Positions 11,701-26,700 of a DNA stretch of 64,000 nucleotides are shown here, piece after piece. The notes beneath the pieces are model-generated. The model was not told the DNA's origin. It saw only the letters and a program-made list of their open reading frames with translations, and made no database searches. Positions within the stretch are counted from its first letter, which is position 1; every line of letters begins with the position of its first letter. This stretch comes from Unio delphinus (lineage: Eukaryota > Mollusca > Bivalvia > Unionida > Unionidae). A program made the translations under genes and the position numbers. The stretch spans positions 7,744,001 through 7,808,000 of the forward strand of contig JAQISU010000115.1 of the NCBI GenBank assembly GCA_029339505.1, read 5' to 3'.

Positions 11701-14700
11701 GGACTATTTAAAACTTTGTTTTGATGACGAGTTCTTGCATCTGATAGTCGAGCAAACAAATCGTTATGCAGATCAGCGAATTCATGGGGCAGAACTTAAG
11801 GAGAGAAGTCGCTTGAAAAAATGGCAGCCGGTCACAGCTGAGCAGCTAAAACTATTTTTTGCATTGATTTTAGCAATGGGTTTGGTACAAAAATCTGATC
11901 TCGATTCCTACTGGGCTGCTGATGATGTGATATCAACCCCATACTTCAGCAAAAAAATGAGTAGAGATAGATTTCTTGCTATTCTAAGCAATTTACACCT
12001 GGCAGACAACATGACCAATGAAGGTGACACATTACACAAGATCCGCCCAATGATTGAAAGAAATGAAGCATTTACTAACGTTTATTCACCAGATATGAAC
12101 CTCAGTTTTGATGAGGCTACCTGCCCTTGGAAAGGTCGTTTGAAATTTCGAGTATACAACCCTGCCAAACCCAACAAGTTTGGCATAAAGCTATTCCAGG
12201 TGTGTGAGGCAAGCAGTGGATATTGTGTAGGATACCACATTTATGCAGGTAAATCAGGTGGAAACCTTGACAGTTATTGCAAAGGACTAGAACTAAACAC
12301 TGATGAACTAACTAAAACAACAAAAATTGTGATTGGTTTACTCTGCAAGTCTAGTCTTTTGAATAAAGGACACAGAGTGTATATGGACAACTATTACTCA
12401 TCACCTGAACTTTTTAATGAACTAGAGTTGCTACATACCTCAGCATGTGGAACCCTACGAACAAACAGATTAGGTGTTGCAGAGGCAATGAAGATTAAGA
12501 GAAAACTAGACCAGGGTGAGTGCATTTTTCGCAGAAAAGACAATTTGTTACTGGTGAAATACCATGATAAACGAGATGTAAATATGATCTCTAATTTCCA
12601 TGAAGCTAAGATAGCAGTGGTCAACAAAACCAATTATGCAACAAACTCACCTGTAATGAAACCCATATGTATTGTGGATTATGTGAAGAACATGGGAGGA
12701 GTTGATTTATGTGACCAATTGAACCAGTACAATCCTATTATAAGGAAATCCAAGAAATGGTGGAGAAAACTATTTTTTCATTTGTTCAATGTGTGCATTG
12801 TAAATGCCTATCAGTTGTACCTGAAGTTTTCACCTGTCCACACCAAACTTAGTCACCATGATTTCCGTGTTTCATTGGTGAAGTCATTTGTTCAGGAAGC
12901 AGGAGATGTGTCTGAACCTGCTAGGAGAGGACGAAAATTTGATGGTGAGCAGCCTGAACGCCTGATTGGGAGACATTTCCCAGAGTTTATTACAGCAACA
13001 CCTGGAGCCAAACGAGCACACCCTTTACGTGATTGTGTTGCATGCAATAAAAGGAAAAAGGACCGTGAAGGATTTCGAAGAAAGCAGACGACTTTCAGAT
13101 GTGATACATGCCAAGTGGCACTTTGTGTACCTGAATGTTTCAGGTTATTTCACACACATGTCAACTATAAGCTTTCAGATGAATTAGAGTAACACCTGAA
13201 CAGGTAATAAACACAATAGCTGACTGTAACCTCACTTATTCTACATGTGATAAAATATACTGCATAAATAACAAGTGAAAATTGTTCAAGAACATTTATT
13301 ACTGACTCTGGGGATCAAAACTTATTTGTGCCATTCATGGAGTGGATTTTACAAAACTGTTACCTTTTCTTTACCTGTGATTGTCACAATTTATAACTAA
13401 CCATGTGACAAATATAACATGTACATGTACATGGACATGGTCAAACTACTAAAAAATATAATATTTCTTAGATATATTTGAACTTTACCATTGAAAAACA
13501 AACAAAAATACAGATGAAATACAATTGTAATTTGTCATTTTACCTGTATTTTCACCTGTACATGCAAATATATTAAACTTACACAAGTGCATTGGTGCTC
13601 ATCTTAAAATATGGTCATCCATCATCATTTTTCATATAGGGTTTGTGTATCTAATGTGTATATTTATTGAAATACATGCAACTTAAAAACTGTGCAGTTT
13701 TCTTTCAATTTTCTCCAAAACAATTCAGCACTGAGGGACCTTTTACTGCAAAACAATTCAGCACTTTAAGGGTTAAGAAAACTTAGGATGATTTACCAGC
13801 TGTGAAAATCTTGGACCTTTTGAGGGAATGTAGTTTATATAGCAGATTTTGACCCTGTAATTTCATTTATAAAAATATATTTTACCTTTATAATTTATTT
13901 TATATACCTTTTAATGAATCATAACATCTTTCCTTTTATCATTCAGTCTAATTTCATCTTTTAGTATACTATATGTTTTCATGTATTTGGAAGGATTTAT
14001 CTTCCTAAAGTTTGTTTTGCATTTCTTTATCTTCACATTTTTAGAACTTAACTTGGAGTCATTACTTTATGACCATTATTGTTTTGATGTGCTGTTAAAT
14101 CCTATACATATATACAATAATGTCAGCATCTCTCTTTCCTATTGATATATCAAACTGTCCAGAGTTTCCAAGAAATGCTGCCCTTTACTCTGCCATGTAA
14201 CTGATAAAAAGGTCGAGCTCTGCCAAAATGCTCACCTTTTTATTTAATTTTTGTTATTCATCATTCACACAGTTATGTAAGAATATTATTATCTTGTAAT
14301 TTGTATTTGTTGGTACAGGAGAGAAGGCATATCTAATATTTGCCAACCGTGTGGATATCAGACGTGTTCTTCCAGACAGATCTGAGTATGATTCCATCCT
14401 TCAGGGACTGGAGAATGCTATAGCCCTTGACTTCCACCATGACAAGGGTTATGTGTACTGGTCAGATGTAACCCTGGACAAGATTAAAAGGGCCTATCTG
14501 AATGGGAGTGAGATAATGGAGGTGGTTAAATTTGGATTGGAAAGTCCAGGTAATGACTGATTTCTTGTTTATGTTGTTAATCTACACAGAATTCTCTCTT
14601 TAAAAGCCAGTCAGAACTCTCTTAAAAAGACAGTCAGAACTTAAAAGAAGGCATCAAAAGTCTTTTCTTGTTTCGAATGACAAATTTTCTCGCTCAAATT

Positions 14701-17700
14701 CAGATTTTTAAGGATCCGTATTTTTGATCATGTTGAATGAATGTTGAATATTCCATGTACCTGGAGTGGTTTATTATGGACTGATATTGAAATTTAATAT
14801 TTTTGTATCTTTTGTCCAAATTTAAAACTGATAAAGTGTCCTTGATGTTACAGTATCCATGAAACTGTATATTGTTTTCACAGTGAAAACCTCTGTTTTA
14901 GGGCAGGGGTGCAAAACTGTTGTTTTTTATTTTCAAAGGTCAGAGGTCAAAGGGCTAGATTGCATTTTCTAAGACCACTCAAGGGCTGCAAACACTAATT
15001 TCTTTAATATAATTACTGTTCATGGACCAGATTTCTGTGTTTTGCCCTGAGGGCCGAACAGAACATGTTCGGGGACCAGGGGTTTGTGCACGCCTTGTTT
15101 AGAGACCATTTATGGGATGATCCAAAAGTGTTCACTTGAGAGGAGTCCTCTTTTAAATAAGGGATAGAAAGACCAAACGTGGTCACTTGAGAGTCGTCGT
15201 CCTTTAAATAAGGGATAGAAACACCAATCTATATGCATATTTTTATGTCCTTTAAATATCAGATGTATTTTTGCATACAAGTCATAATGTTGACAGTATA
15301 ATTTATCAGATATGTAGAAGGATGATGGATGTGAAATACACTTTTTGCCTTCATACATTTTTAGGTACAAGTAATTCAGGTTTTAGGTGTAGTCTCTCAT
15401 ACATTGTAAAGATATATTCCCCAAAGATATTATCTGATGAATATCCCTTGTCTCATTGTGGCTTCAGTATGGTAAGGTGATTGCAGCTAAATGTGTGCAT
15501 TTTGTGACGCATGTAAATACATTTCTAAATTGGGGGCCCCGAGTGGCCGAGTGGTCTAAAGCGCTTTCCATTACAGATCACTATCATCTCACCTCTGTCT
15601 GTGTGGGTTCGAGTCTAAGATTCGGCTAATGTAGTTATGTGAGAAAGTTTGCCAGTTGCTTCTCATGGGTTGGTGGTTCTTTCTAGGAGTTTTCCTGGGT
15701 TCTTCCTCCACCATAATACTGGCCACCATGCATGGCGTTCAACCTACAACTACAACAACAACCTTTCTGCATTGCATGCTTCCAATGCAAGGTGGGACAT
15801 CATGCTAAATGTCTGCGGCATGATGCCCCAATGCTAGACATCACTATGAACTGCCACACTGCAGACATCATTGCGATATGACTAAAACATGTTAAAGCTA
15901 CGTTAAAAATCCAAATCACACACACACACATGCAAAACAAGGTCTTGTATCTAAACAAAGTCTGTCTCCAGAACAGGTATTAACTACCAAACTAGGTTTT
16001 ATCTCCAACATGGTCTTATCTCCAAAACATGGTCTTGTTTCTGAAGCAAAGTCTTTTCTTTTAACAAGGTCTTATATCCAAAACATGGTCTTATATTACA
16101 AACCTGGTCTCCAAAACATGACCTTTACTTCCAAACAAGGTATTGTTTTTGAGACCTCTGTATAAACAAGGTCGTTTTCCAAAATAAGGTCTTGACTCCA
16201 AGCATGATCTTAACATAGGCTGCAGTATAACACATAAATTATAAAAGACCACGCTTCTTCAATTAATCAGGTAACGTCCATTTTGTTGTTGCTTTCCTGA
16301 TACTTATAGCTTAATTATATGCGATTTTTTTTTTCTCTGTTGACTTTACATTGTCAGAATCATTCAGTATTTTATGATATTGAACTCGCACGCACTTCAT
16401 ATTGCACTCATAAAGGAACTAGTTTCTATAGTAAACATGTACATTCATGTAGGCAGTTTTTGTTTTGGTTGATTAAATTTGTTTCTGATGCAACTAAAGC
16501 AGATGTTTCGTGGACAGTCACCTATCAGCTGCTTTGCTTCATACCAAACTTTTTTGATACAGTGTTTCGGATTTAGGTGGGCTATAGATGCCAGATTTCA
16601 TAAAATTGCTGGATACCTACAAATAACATGCAAATGACATGACATAAACTGTCTTTTTTAGCTGGTAATAAGAATGGTAAAAAACATACTTACAGTTTTA
16701 CAAATTGAATTTCTTCAGAATGTACTTTCTTAGTTCTGCAAATCAGAATGTGAAACTATCTTGTGAAATTTCTATGTGGACAATGTGCAGAAATATATTG
16801 AGTGTGCAGAAATGTCTGATATATGCAGTTCATTGCCTTGGATATCGGAATAAGAATCATGCTGTAGATCTTAACCTTTGACAGGTGGCTTAGCGGTGGA
16901 CTGGATCCATGAAAAACTGTTTTGGACAGACTCTGGGACATCCAGGATAGAAGTAACAGACCTGGAGGGAAATATGCGAAAAGTGCTAATATGGGAACGA
17001 CTGGAAAAACCGAGAGCCATTGTCCTTCATCCAGGACAAGGGTGAGTGCACGAGTAGTTATTTGCACAAATGTAATTGATAATTATTTCCCGTTTATTTT
17101 GAGAAGGCTTTATGTTATAGAATATGGTGGAAAATACTTGTTGTCATTATTATCAAGATCAGTAAAATCTCGCATGTAGTTGGATTAATTGATGTATCTC
17201 ATAAAAGTACTAGAATACATTACATTCAACTATTGACCTTAGGGAACATTTTTCTTCATTGTTAGATCCATCCACTCAATATAGCTGCTATATAGCCTTT
17301 CAGTGCTTGTGTGCCATATAATCCACAATTAAACAACCAATCATCATTTATTGCTTGTTTCTAATAAACCTTTATGATAAATACATTTTCTATAATTTTT
17401 TGTGGCTCAGTATACAATGCAAGTTCATGATAAAATCCACAATCAACCAATCATCCAACTACATTCCATCCATCACTAATATCGGAAAGGTAAAGGTAAT
17501 GTTTTTTTGTGTAGTGGGAACTTTTTAATGCATTAGTGTGTAGTGGGAATTTTTATGCTGTTTTGTATATTGGGAATTTTAATACTACGTTGTATAGTGG
17601 AAATTGTTTATATTGTAGAACATTTTGTAAACTAATTTTAAAGTTTGATTTAACCCTCGGGTATGGTTGGAATCTTATAGCAAGAATATTGATAGTGTGA

Positions 17701-20700
17701 AGAAATGTGTGAGCATTAGCGATCTCAGAGTGGAATAATGAAATAAAATCCCAACAGAAATGTACCACTTTAAATATTACATATCCACAGCCAATTCAAA
17801 TATTATTAGCTAAAATTAAAATTCCATACTTTTAAACAACAACAACAAAACCACTAAATTTTATGTCTGCCAAACTATCTGGTTTACATTTTTAACTAGA
17901 TTGGTAAGCAATCCTATAATGTGATGGTATGTCAGGGTCTTGTCTGTTCACTTGTACTTGTACATAGAATGGACAAAAAATAATCTTTTATTGACCAATT
18001 TCACTAAACATCTCAATATTTCTTTGCAAATTGAGATTTTTTAATATCTATTATCTTTTTTGATTAAAATTGATTGAACAGTAATACAAAATATTGAATT
18101 TATCGGTTTAGGAATCTTGTCTTGTCTCAGTTGAAATGTTTAGAATCTCCTCAAATTTGAGGAATTTCTCAGCTCTTTTCATGATTAAGATGGATTGTGT
18201 TTATTAAATTTTAAATCTAAAATAAGTTTACAGTCCTATCCACTTTCCCTATTTCTGAAAAAAAATCTTGATTTTGTTTGAAGTAAGCATAATTTAAAGT
18301 CTCAGAGGAGAAATTTTTGAGACTTTTTCTAAAACTATAGCCTGGTGCAAATGGAATTCTGGGTCTGCACTTTTTGGCATTTTGGGATGGGTTGTACATA
18401 ACAAAATATCATAGTTCTCTGTGTCATAAAAGTGCATTAAAATCATATGTTTGAGTTTTTAATTGGTATGTATGCATATGTATAGGGTTGATGCATTATA
18501 ATGATCATATGAGTATCATTAGTTGTATCCTGGGACAGAAAGGTTGTCTTCCTTAATTGCCTCATGAGACATGCACGCAGATGGTTCAGTCATATTCAAC
18601 ATCTTTGAGTCTGCATGATGCTTTTTTTTTTTTTTTAGGTCTGCCAGCAAAATTTAGAATTACTAAAAGAGCATTGCAATATTTTCACAGATTACATCGA
18701 ATTACAACTACTTTCTTTACAGTGAAACCTTTGTATAATACACACAAAGTAACACCTCAAGTTATTTGTCCTTTCGTGACAATTTTCATTTATAAAGATC
18801 TTAAAATGTTGTTAAGAAAGTAGATGCATCGTTGTTCATTTTAAGTAGGTGACCTTTATATGGAGGTGTCTCTGGTTAGATTTCACTTAAAAGCTCTAAA
18901 TTGTGTTGGCTTGTCTTTACTTTATGAGACGGGAACCATGATAGAATGACCAATACTTTAACTTTTTTCCAGAGCCATATTTTGGACAGACTGGGGAAGT
19001 GTTCCAAAGATAGAGAGAAGCAGTATGGATGGAACAGAAAGAAGCACCATTGCTAACACATCCCTTTTCTGGCCAAATGGTCTGACCCTAGATTATGCTG
19101 CTGACAAACTGTATTGGGCAGATGCCAAACACCATGTCATAGAATGTGCTGGACTGGATGGAAAAAATCGTAGAACTGTCATCAGCCAAGGTGAGGGATT
19201 AATAAGATCTTAATCGTATGTGAGCAGCAACGTCCAAAATGGCCATATTTGCTAGACTTAATGCATGAGCTCAGATGACCATTTGCTGACATGACACTAT
19301 GGGGTTCATAAATGTGCTCATAATTATCCCATTTAGTTGTTATGTTTTACCAACAAGCCACAAATTGAAAGACTTGGTTGTGAAAGCTTATTTTCTGGAC
19401 TTTTCAAAATTCTATAATTAAACAACTACCTGACAATGTGTACTGTAGATATTACCATGTGTTTATTAACAATATTGTTTAGGAATGTTTCAGAACATAT
19501 CAGATCTTAGAACAAAATGTGTAGCCTTGAACCTAAGAACAAAGATCAATAAGATCTGACTTTCATTTTCAACGTTCAGGACCTGCATGAGGACTGATCA
19601 ATTAACACTTTATTGTTAGACTTGATTGAAAATATACTTTGTTACGTGCTTAGGCTCGAATTATAAGCAGCAACACAGAAAGAGTGAAAACTAACAAGCT
19701 TGTATAACTTTAACAATGAATTTATTAAGTACAATTATTTTCATAAAATAAATAAACTTACGGTTTTAGAGAATCAAATCCAACAAATATAGAATTCACA
19801 AAATAATCCACTAATGGAATTTCAAGTCCTGATAAATAAATGTTCTAATAGTTCCAGGTTCGAATCCTGACGATGTAATCCAAAATGGCTGACAATGTCA
19901 CGTGGTACAGTTCTTGTTTTTAATATCATCCAGATGAAGTTATGAAACATATGTCCTTTTTCCAGATAATTCTTCTTTTCCAACGAATTGACACAAAATC
20001 CAAAATAATTAAACTCAAACAGATAATACACAACCAATAACTTATAATAAGCCCAAAATTTTCTAAAGTTAGCTTCTAAAACACAGCTATATATATTGTA
20101 ATTCCCTCGTAAACAAGAGGAATCATGTGAGTCTGGAAGGTCATGGAAAAAGTACCTTCTTCAAGTCACGTAGAGATAGAATGAACCAGAAGGAAAAATC
20201 AGCCACTAATAAAATGCTGTCCCCGAAACCAACCAATGGAATTGAAGACCTGTTGACAATGTCCAAAACAAGGTCAAATAAAGAAGTATCCAAGCCAAGG
20301 TCAGTCTGTTTATCAGTAAAGTACAGGTCAACTGAATTTTCTAGAAAAATTTCCCATTTAATGAATAATAAACCCTAAATGACAAATTTTGGACTTAATA
20401 ATTAAAAAATAAATAAATTTAAATCCAATAGCCGTAACAACTTAAATAAAGTTTTTTGTGTTGTCAAGGTTAGAAGTCAGGTTGTGTTGTCAGTGATACA
20501 TTTATTAAAACAGTAGAGTGGAATAACATACACTTGTTAAGTGAAATTCTGTAGGAAAGAAAAAAGTTAAATATAGAGCTCAATAGGAAGATAGTTAAGT
20601 TTGCAATTTGATAATACTTTATAATATATATATATATATCCAGTGGAGCCTCGTTAATCCGGACTCCATCTATCTGGACATAATTCAACGAGAACGGAAT

Positions 20701-23700
20701 TCCTAAACGTTAATTTGCTCCATTAATCCAGAAATTTGCGTTTCAGATCCGGAATAAAAATCGGGGACCAAAGTGTAAAATTACATTAAAACTTTTCTCG
20801 ATAATACGAAAATAATCTGTCCAAAAAATAAGAAAATTTGAAAAATCTTATATGAAAATACATTCAGCAGAATAATACATAAAACATAATAGTGAAGCCC
20901 ATGAGAATATATGGCCACTATCAATAACTAAGTAGCGTAACCATATTGTAACCAGATTGTGTAAACAATGTTTTAGCTAGTTGGCGACGGGGGTGGTAAT
21001 AATTATATAAACACACTGGGATCAAATCGTTCACGCTTTTTGACATAACATATGGTAAATAGATTAAAAGTGTCATCAAGCCTATTTGTTGTTTACCAGT
21101 TGTATGTAACAAAGTTTTATTGATGGCTGTACAAACAAAGTTGAATGATTTAAGGTGTGGACAGTATAGGGCTTCATTTCCGAATAAAAAACATTCTTGG
21201 CCATGAATTGTGACTTTAAATATTGAGCTCCACTTTGAATACACGTGTCCATTAAGCTAAAATATCAAATTCACGGTATCAGTGTTCAAATTCCATACAT
21301 AGGCTTCCATTGAATCAAGGACTGGTATTATGATGATCTTATTACGATAAAGCAGGACAACCCCAAGTGCTATAAAAATCTACGTAAAAAAACCCACCAA
21401 AACATGTATTATTACGCTCAATTAAGATTTACGTTTCTTAATGATGGAAACAAAAAACATTGTGAGCAATTGAAATTTCGGGCGTTATTTGCAGTGTGAG
21501 TTGGCAACTGACAGTTTATACCACGATAAACGCAGAAAAAACAATGTTAAACTCTTCCTTGTAACAGCTGTAAAATACGACTTATAAAAGTGACTGCATT
21601 TTATTAGTTTACCATAACACATTAAACTGCGAGATAACAATTTGTATTCGTTATACTTTTTACAGCACATTACATTTAAAGCTAGCATATACATGTATAT
21701 ATACGGTGTGATGATATCGTAAAAAAAATTGTGCATGATTCAGTTATTCGTAAAACTCATTAATCCGGACATATCCACTGGGAACGAATGTATTTTCCAA
21801 CTTTGTATGTCTTCTTTCAATATTTTTATCAAAAATGTCTGGCTACCATGATAATATCTGAGAAAAATTGACAATTCAGAGCCATTAGAATTTTGGTATC
21901 TCTGGTGGGAACAATGGAGTTATCTAATTTGGGGACAGTGATTGCTTCAAGATTTTTACACATAGGGGAAATTCTTGCCCTGCCATTCTCATTAGATGAA
22001 TTTTCAGTTTTTAAGGTGGGGCATTTTATTAATGAACTGCATCTGTTACAAAACTTGTGTGTGTAAATAAAGTTTTTTATATATTAAATAAAGATAAATC
22101 AGATAGTTGTTTCTGTTCATTTTTGGCACTCTCGTAGCAACCATGTGATTGACATTGCCTATTTGTTTTATGCTTTAAAACTTAATGTAATAAAAACACA
22201 TTGTTACCTAATGCTGTTCAAGTTTGTATTATTTACACTGTACACCATGGTTTTAGGTATTGTAGTAATTGTTGTAGTTTGTATTACTTACAATGTACAT
22301 CATGGTTTTAGGTATTGTAGTAATTGTTGTAGTTTGTATTACTTACAATGTACATCATGGTTTTAGTTATTGTAGTAATTGTTGTAGTTTGTATTACTTA
22401 CACTGTACATCATGGTTTTTGGTATTGTAGTAATTGTTGTAGTTTGTATTACTTACAATGTACATCATGGTTTTAGTTATTGTAGTAATTGTTGTAGTTT
22501 GTATTACTTACACTGTACATCATGGTTTTAGGTATTGTAGTAATTGTTGTAGTTTGTATTATTTACACTGTACATCATGGTTTTAGGTACTGTAGTAATT
22601 GTTGTAGTTTGTATTACTTACACTGTACATCATGGTTTTAGGTATTGTAGTAATTGTTGTAGTTTGTATTACTTACACGGTACATCATGGTTTTAGGTAT
22701 TGTAGTAATTGTTGTATAACTGAGATTAATTTCCATACAGGTCTACCTCATCCATTTGCACTGACCTTGTTTGAGGATGAATTATATTGGACAGACTGGC
22801 ACACAAAGAGTATCAATAAAGCCAACAAATTCACAGGGAATGATGTGGAAACAGTGAGCAGCCGACTTCATTTCCCTATGGATATTCACACTCTTCATCC
22901 ACAGAGGCAGCCACCAGGTATGTAGATTCTTGATCGCCATTCAGGACTGGAATTTTTTTTTCAAGGTTCAGTTTTGACTCCTTGATGACCACTGAAGCTG
23001 AATTTGACTAGCCCTGATTTACTGGAGGGTCAAAAAGAAATTAGCCTTTTGCAGCTTTAAAAAACCAAATGGGGGTTGGGGGGTATGTTAGTCAACTTAT
23101 AATTGAATATATATGATAATGATCTAAAGCAGCCAAATAATCTTCATTTAAGAGTATTTGTAATCAAGATTCTCAAAAAATTACAACCATAACTGAAATG
23201 GTCGCCATCACTTCTTTACATGACCTGTACAACTTGTCCTTTAGGTGTTGGAGCATCAGACCTGAATGTTCAAGCAAGACATTAGTGCAGCTGTTATGTA
23301 ATGACTTGCACTAAGCAGTAGTGTTGGGCAGTAATCCATTGGAACTCACAACATACTGTCATGCTGTAATGACTTGCACTGAGCAGTAGTGTTGGGCAGT
23401 AATCCATTGGAACTCACAACATATGTTATGCTGTAATGACTTGCACTAAGCAGTAATGTTGGGCAGTAATCCATTGGAACTCACAACATACTGTCATGCT
23501 GTAATGACTTGCACTGAGCAGTAGTGTTGGGCAGTAATCCATTGGAACTCACAACATATGTTATGCTGTAATGACTTGCACTAAGCAGTAATGTTGGGCA
23601 GTAATCCATTGGAACTCACAACATATGTTATGCTGTAATGACTTGCACTAAGCAGTAGTGTTGGGCAGTAATCTATTGAAACTCACAACATATGTTATGC

Positions 23701-26700
23701 TGTAATGACTTGCACTGAGCAGTAGTGTTGGGCAGTAATCCATTGGAACTCACAACATATGTTATGCTGTAATGACTTGCACTAAGCAGTAGTGTTGGGC
23801 AGTAATCCATTGGAACTCACAACATATGTTATGCTGTAATGACTTGCACTAAGCAGTAGTGTTGGGCAGTAATCCATTGGAACTCACAACATATGTTATG
23901 CTGTAATGACTTGCACTGAGCAGTAGTGTTGAGCAGTAATCCATTGGAACTCACAACATATGTTATACTGTAATGACTTGCACTAAGCAGTAGTGTTGGG
24001 CAGTAATCCATTGGAACTCACAACATATGTTATGCTGTAATGACTTGCACTGAGCAGTAGTGTTGGGCAGTAATCCATTGGAACTCACAACATATGTTAT
24101 GCTGTAATGACTTGCACTGAGCAGTAGTGTTGGGCAGTAATCCATTGGAACTCACAACATATGTTATGCTGTAATGACTTGCACTAAGCAGTAGTGTTGG
24201 GCAGTAATCCATTGGAACTCACAACATATGTTATGCTGTAATGACTTGCACTAAGCAGTAGTGTTGGGCAGTAATCCATTGGAACTCACAACATATGTTA
24301 TGCTGTAATGACTTGCACTGAGCAGTAGTGTTGGGCAGTAATCCATTGGAACTCACAACATATGTTATGCTGTAATGACTTGCACTGAGCAGTAGTGTTG
24401 GGCAGTAATCCATTGGAACTCACAACATATGTTATGCTGTAATGACTTGCACTAAGCAGTAGTGTTGGGCAGTAATCCATTGGAACTCACAACATATGTT
24501 ATGCTGTAATGACTTGCACTAAGCAATAGTGTTGGGCAGTAATCCATTGGAACTCACAACATATGTTATGCTGTAATGACTTGCACTGAGCAGTAGTGTT
24601 GGGCAGTAATCCATTGGAACTCACAACATATGTTATGCTGTAATGACTTGCACTAAGCAGTAGTGTTGGGCAGTAATCCATTGGAACTCACAACATACTG
24701 TTATGCTGTAATGACTTGCACTAAGCAGTAGTGTTGGGCAGTAATCCATTGGAACTCACAACATATGTTATGCTGTAATGACTTGCACTGAGCAGTAGTG
24801 TTGGGCAGTAATCCATTGGAACTCACAACATATGTTATGCTGTAATGACTTGCACTAAGCAGTAGTGTTGGGCAGTAATCCATTGGAACTCACAACATAC
24901 TGTTATGCTGTAATGACTTGCACTAAGCAGTAGTGTTGGGCAGTAATCCATTGGAACTCACAACATATGTTATGCTGTAATGACTTGCACTAAGCAGTAG
25001 TGTTGGGCAGTAATCCATTGGAACTCACAACATATGTTATGCTGTAATGACTTGCACTGAGCAGTAGTGTTGGGCAGTAATCCATTGGAACTCACAACAT
25101 ATGTTATGCTGTAATGACTTGCACTAAGCAGTAGTGTTGGGCAGTAATCCATTGGAACTCACAACATATGTTATGCTGTAATGACTTGCACTGAGCAGTA
25201 GTGTTGGGTAGTAATCCATTGGAACTCACAACATATGTTATGCTGTAATGACTTGCACTGAGCAGTAGTGTTGGGCAGTAATCCATTGGAACTCACAACA
25301 TATGTTATGCTGTAATGACTTGCACTGAGCAGTAGTGTTGGGCAGTAATCCATTGGAACTCACAACATATGTTATGCTGTAATGACTTGCACTAAGCAGT
25401 AGTGTTGGTCAGTAATCCATTGGAACTCACAACATATGTTATGCTGTAATGACTTGCACTAAGCAGTAGTGTTGGGCAGTAATCCATTGGAACTCACAAC
25501 ATATGTTATGCTGTAATGACTTGCACTGAGCAGTAGTGTTGGGCAGTAATCCATTGGAACTCACAACATATGTTATGCTGTAATGACTTGCACTGAGCAG
25601 TAGTGTTGGGCAGTAATCCATTGGAACTCACAACATATGTTATGCTGTAATGACTTGCACTAAGCAGTAGTGTTGGGCAGTAATCCATTGGAACTCACAA
25701 CATATGTTATGCTGTAATGACTTGCACTAAGCAATAGTGTTGGGCAGTAATCCATTGGAACTCACAACATATGTTATGCTGTAATGACTTGCACTGAGCA
25801 GTAGTGTTGGGCAGTAATCCATTGGAACTCACAACATATGTTATGCTGTAATGACTTGTACTAAGCAGTAGTGTTGGGCAGTAATCCATTGGAACTCACA
25901 ACATACTGTTATGCTGTAATGACTTGCACTAAGCAGTAGTGTTGGGCAGTAATCCATTGGAACTCACAACATATGTTATGCTGTAATGACTTGCACTGAG
26001 CAGTAGTGTTGGGCAGTAATCCATTGGAACTCACAACATATGTTATGCTGTAATGACTTGCACTAAGCAGTAGTGTTGGGCAGTAATCCATTGGAACTCA
26101 CAACATACTGTTATGCTGTAATGACTTGCACTAAGCAGTAGTGTTGGGCAGTAATCCATTGGAACTCACAACATATGTTATGCTGTAATGACTTGCACTA
26201 AGCAGTAGTGTTGGGCAGTAATCCATTGGAACTCACAACATATGTTATGCTGTAATGACTTGCACTAAGCAGTAGTGTTGGGCAGTAATCCATTGGAACT
26301 CACAACATATGTTATGCTGTAATGACTTGCACTAAGCAGTAGTGTTGGGCAGTAATCCATTGGAACTCACAACATATGTTATGCTGTAATGACTTGCACT
26401 AAGCAGTAGTGTTGGGCAGTAATCCATTGGAACTCACAACATATGTTATGCTGTAATGACTTGCACTAAGCAGTAATGTTGGGCAGTAATCCATTGGAAC
26501 TCACAACATATGTTATGCTGTAATGACTTGCACTAAGCAGTAGTGTTGGGCAGTAATCCATTGGAACTCACAACATATGTTATGCTGTAATGACTTGCAC
26601 TAAGCAGTAGTGTTGGGCAGTAATCCATTGGAACTCACAACATATGTTATGCTGCAATGACTTACACTGAGCAGTAATGTTGGGCAGTAATCCATTGGAA

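Noticed and set aside
15532..15620. Functional Leu/Ser tRNA gene
   Set aside because: Only the tRNA-like head of a repeated SINE; the same sequence recurs with SINE bodies and target duplications.
16756..17067. 103-aa minus-strand gene
   Set aside because: Antisense shadow of LRP4 exon 7.
20921..21244. 107-aa minus frame as a transposase remnant
   Set aside because: No catalytic or DNA-binding motif seen; the surrounding element is only weakly supported.
23829..26091. Fourteen near-identical 60-aa minus frames
   Set aside because: Translation of the 67-bp satellite; identical because the units are.
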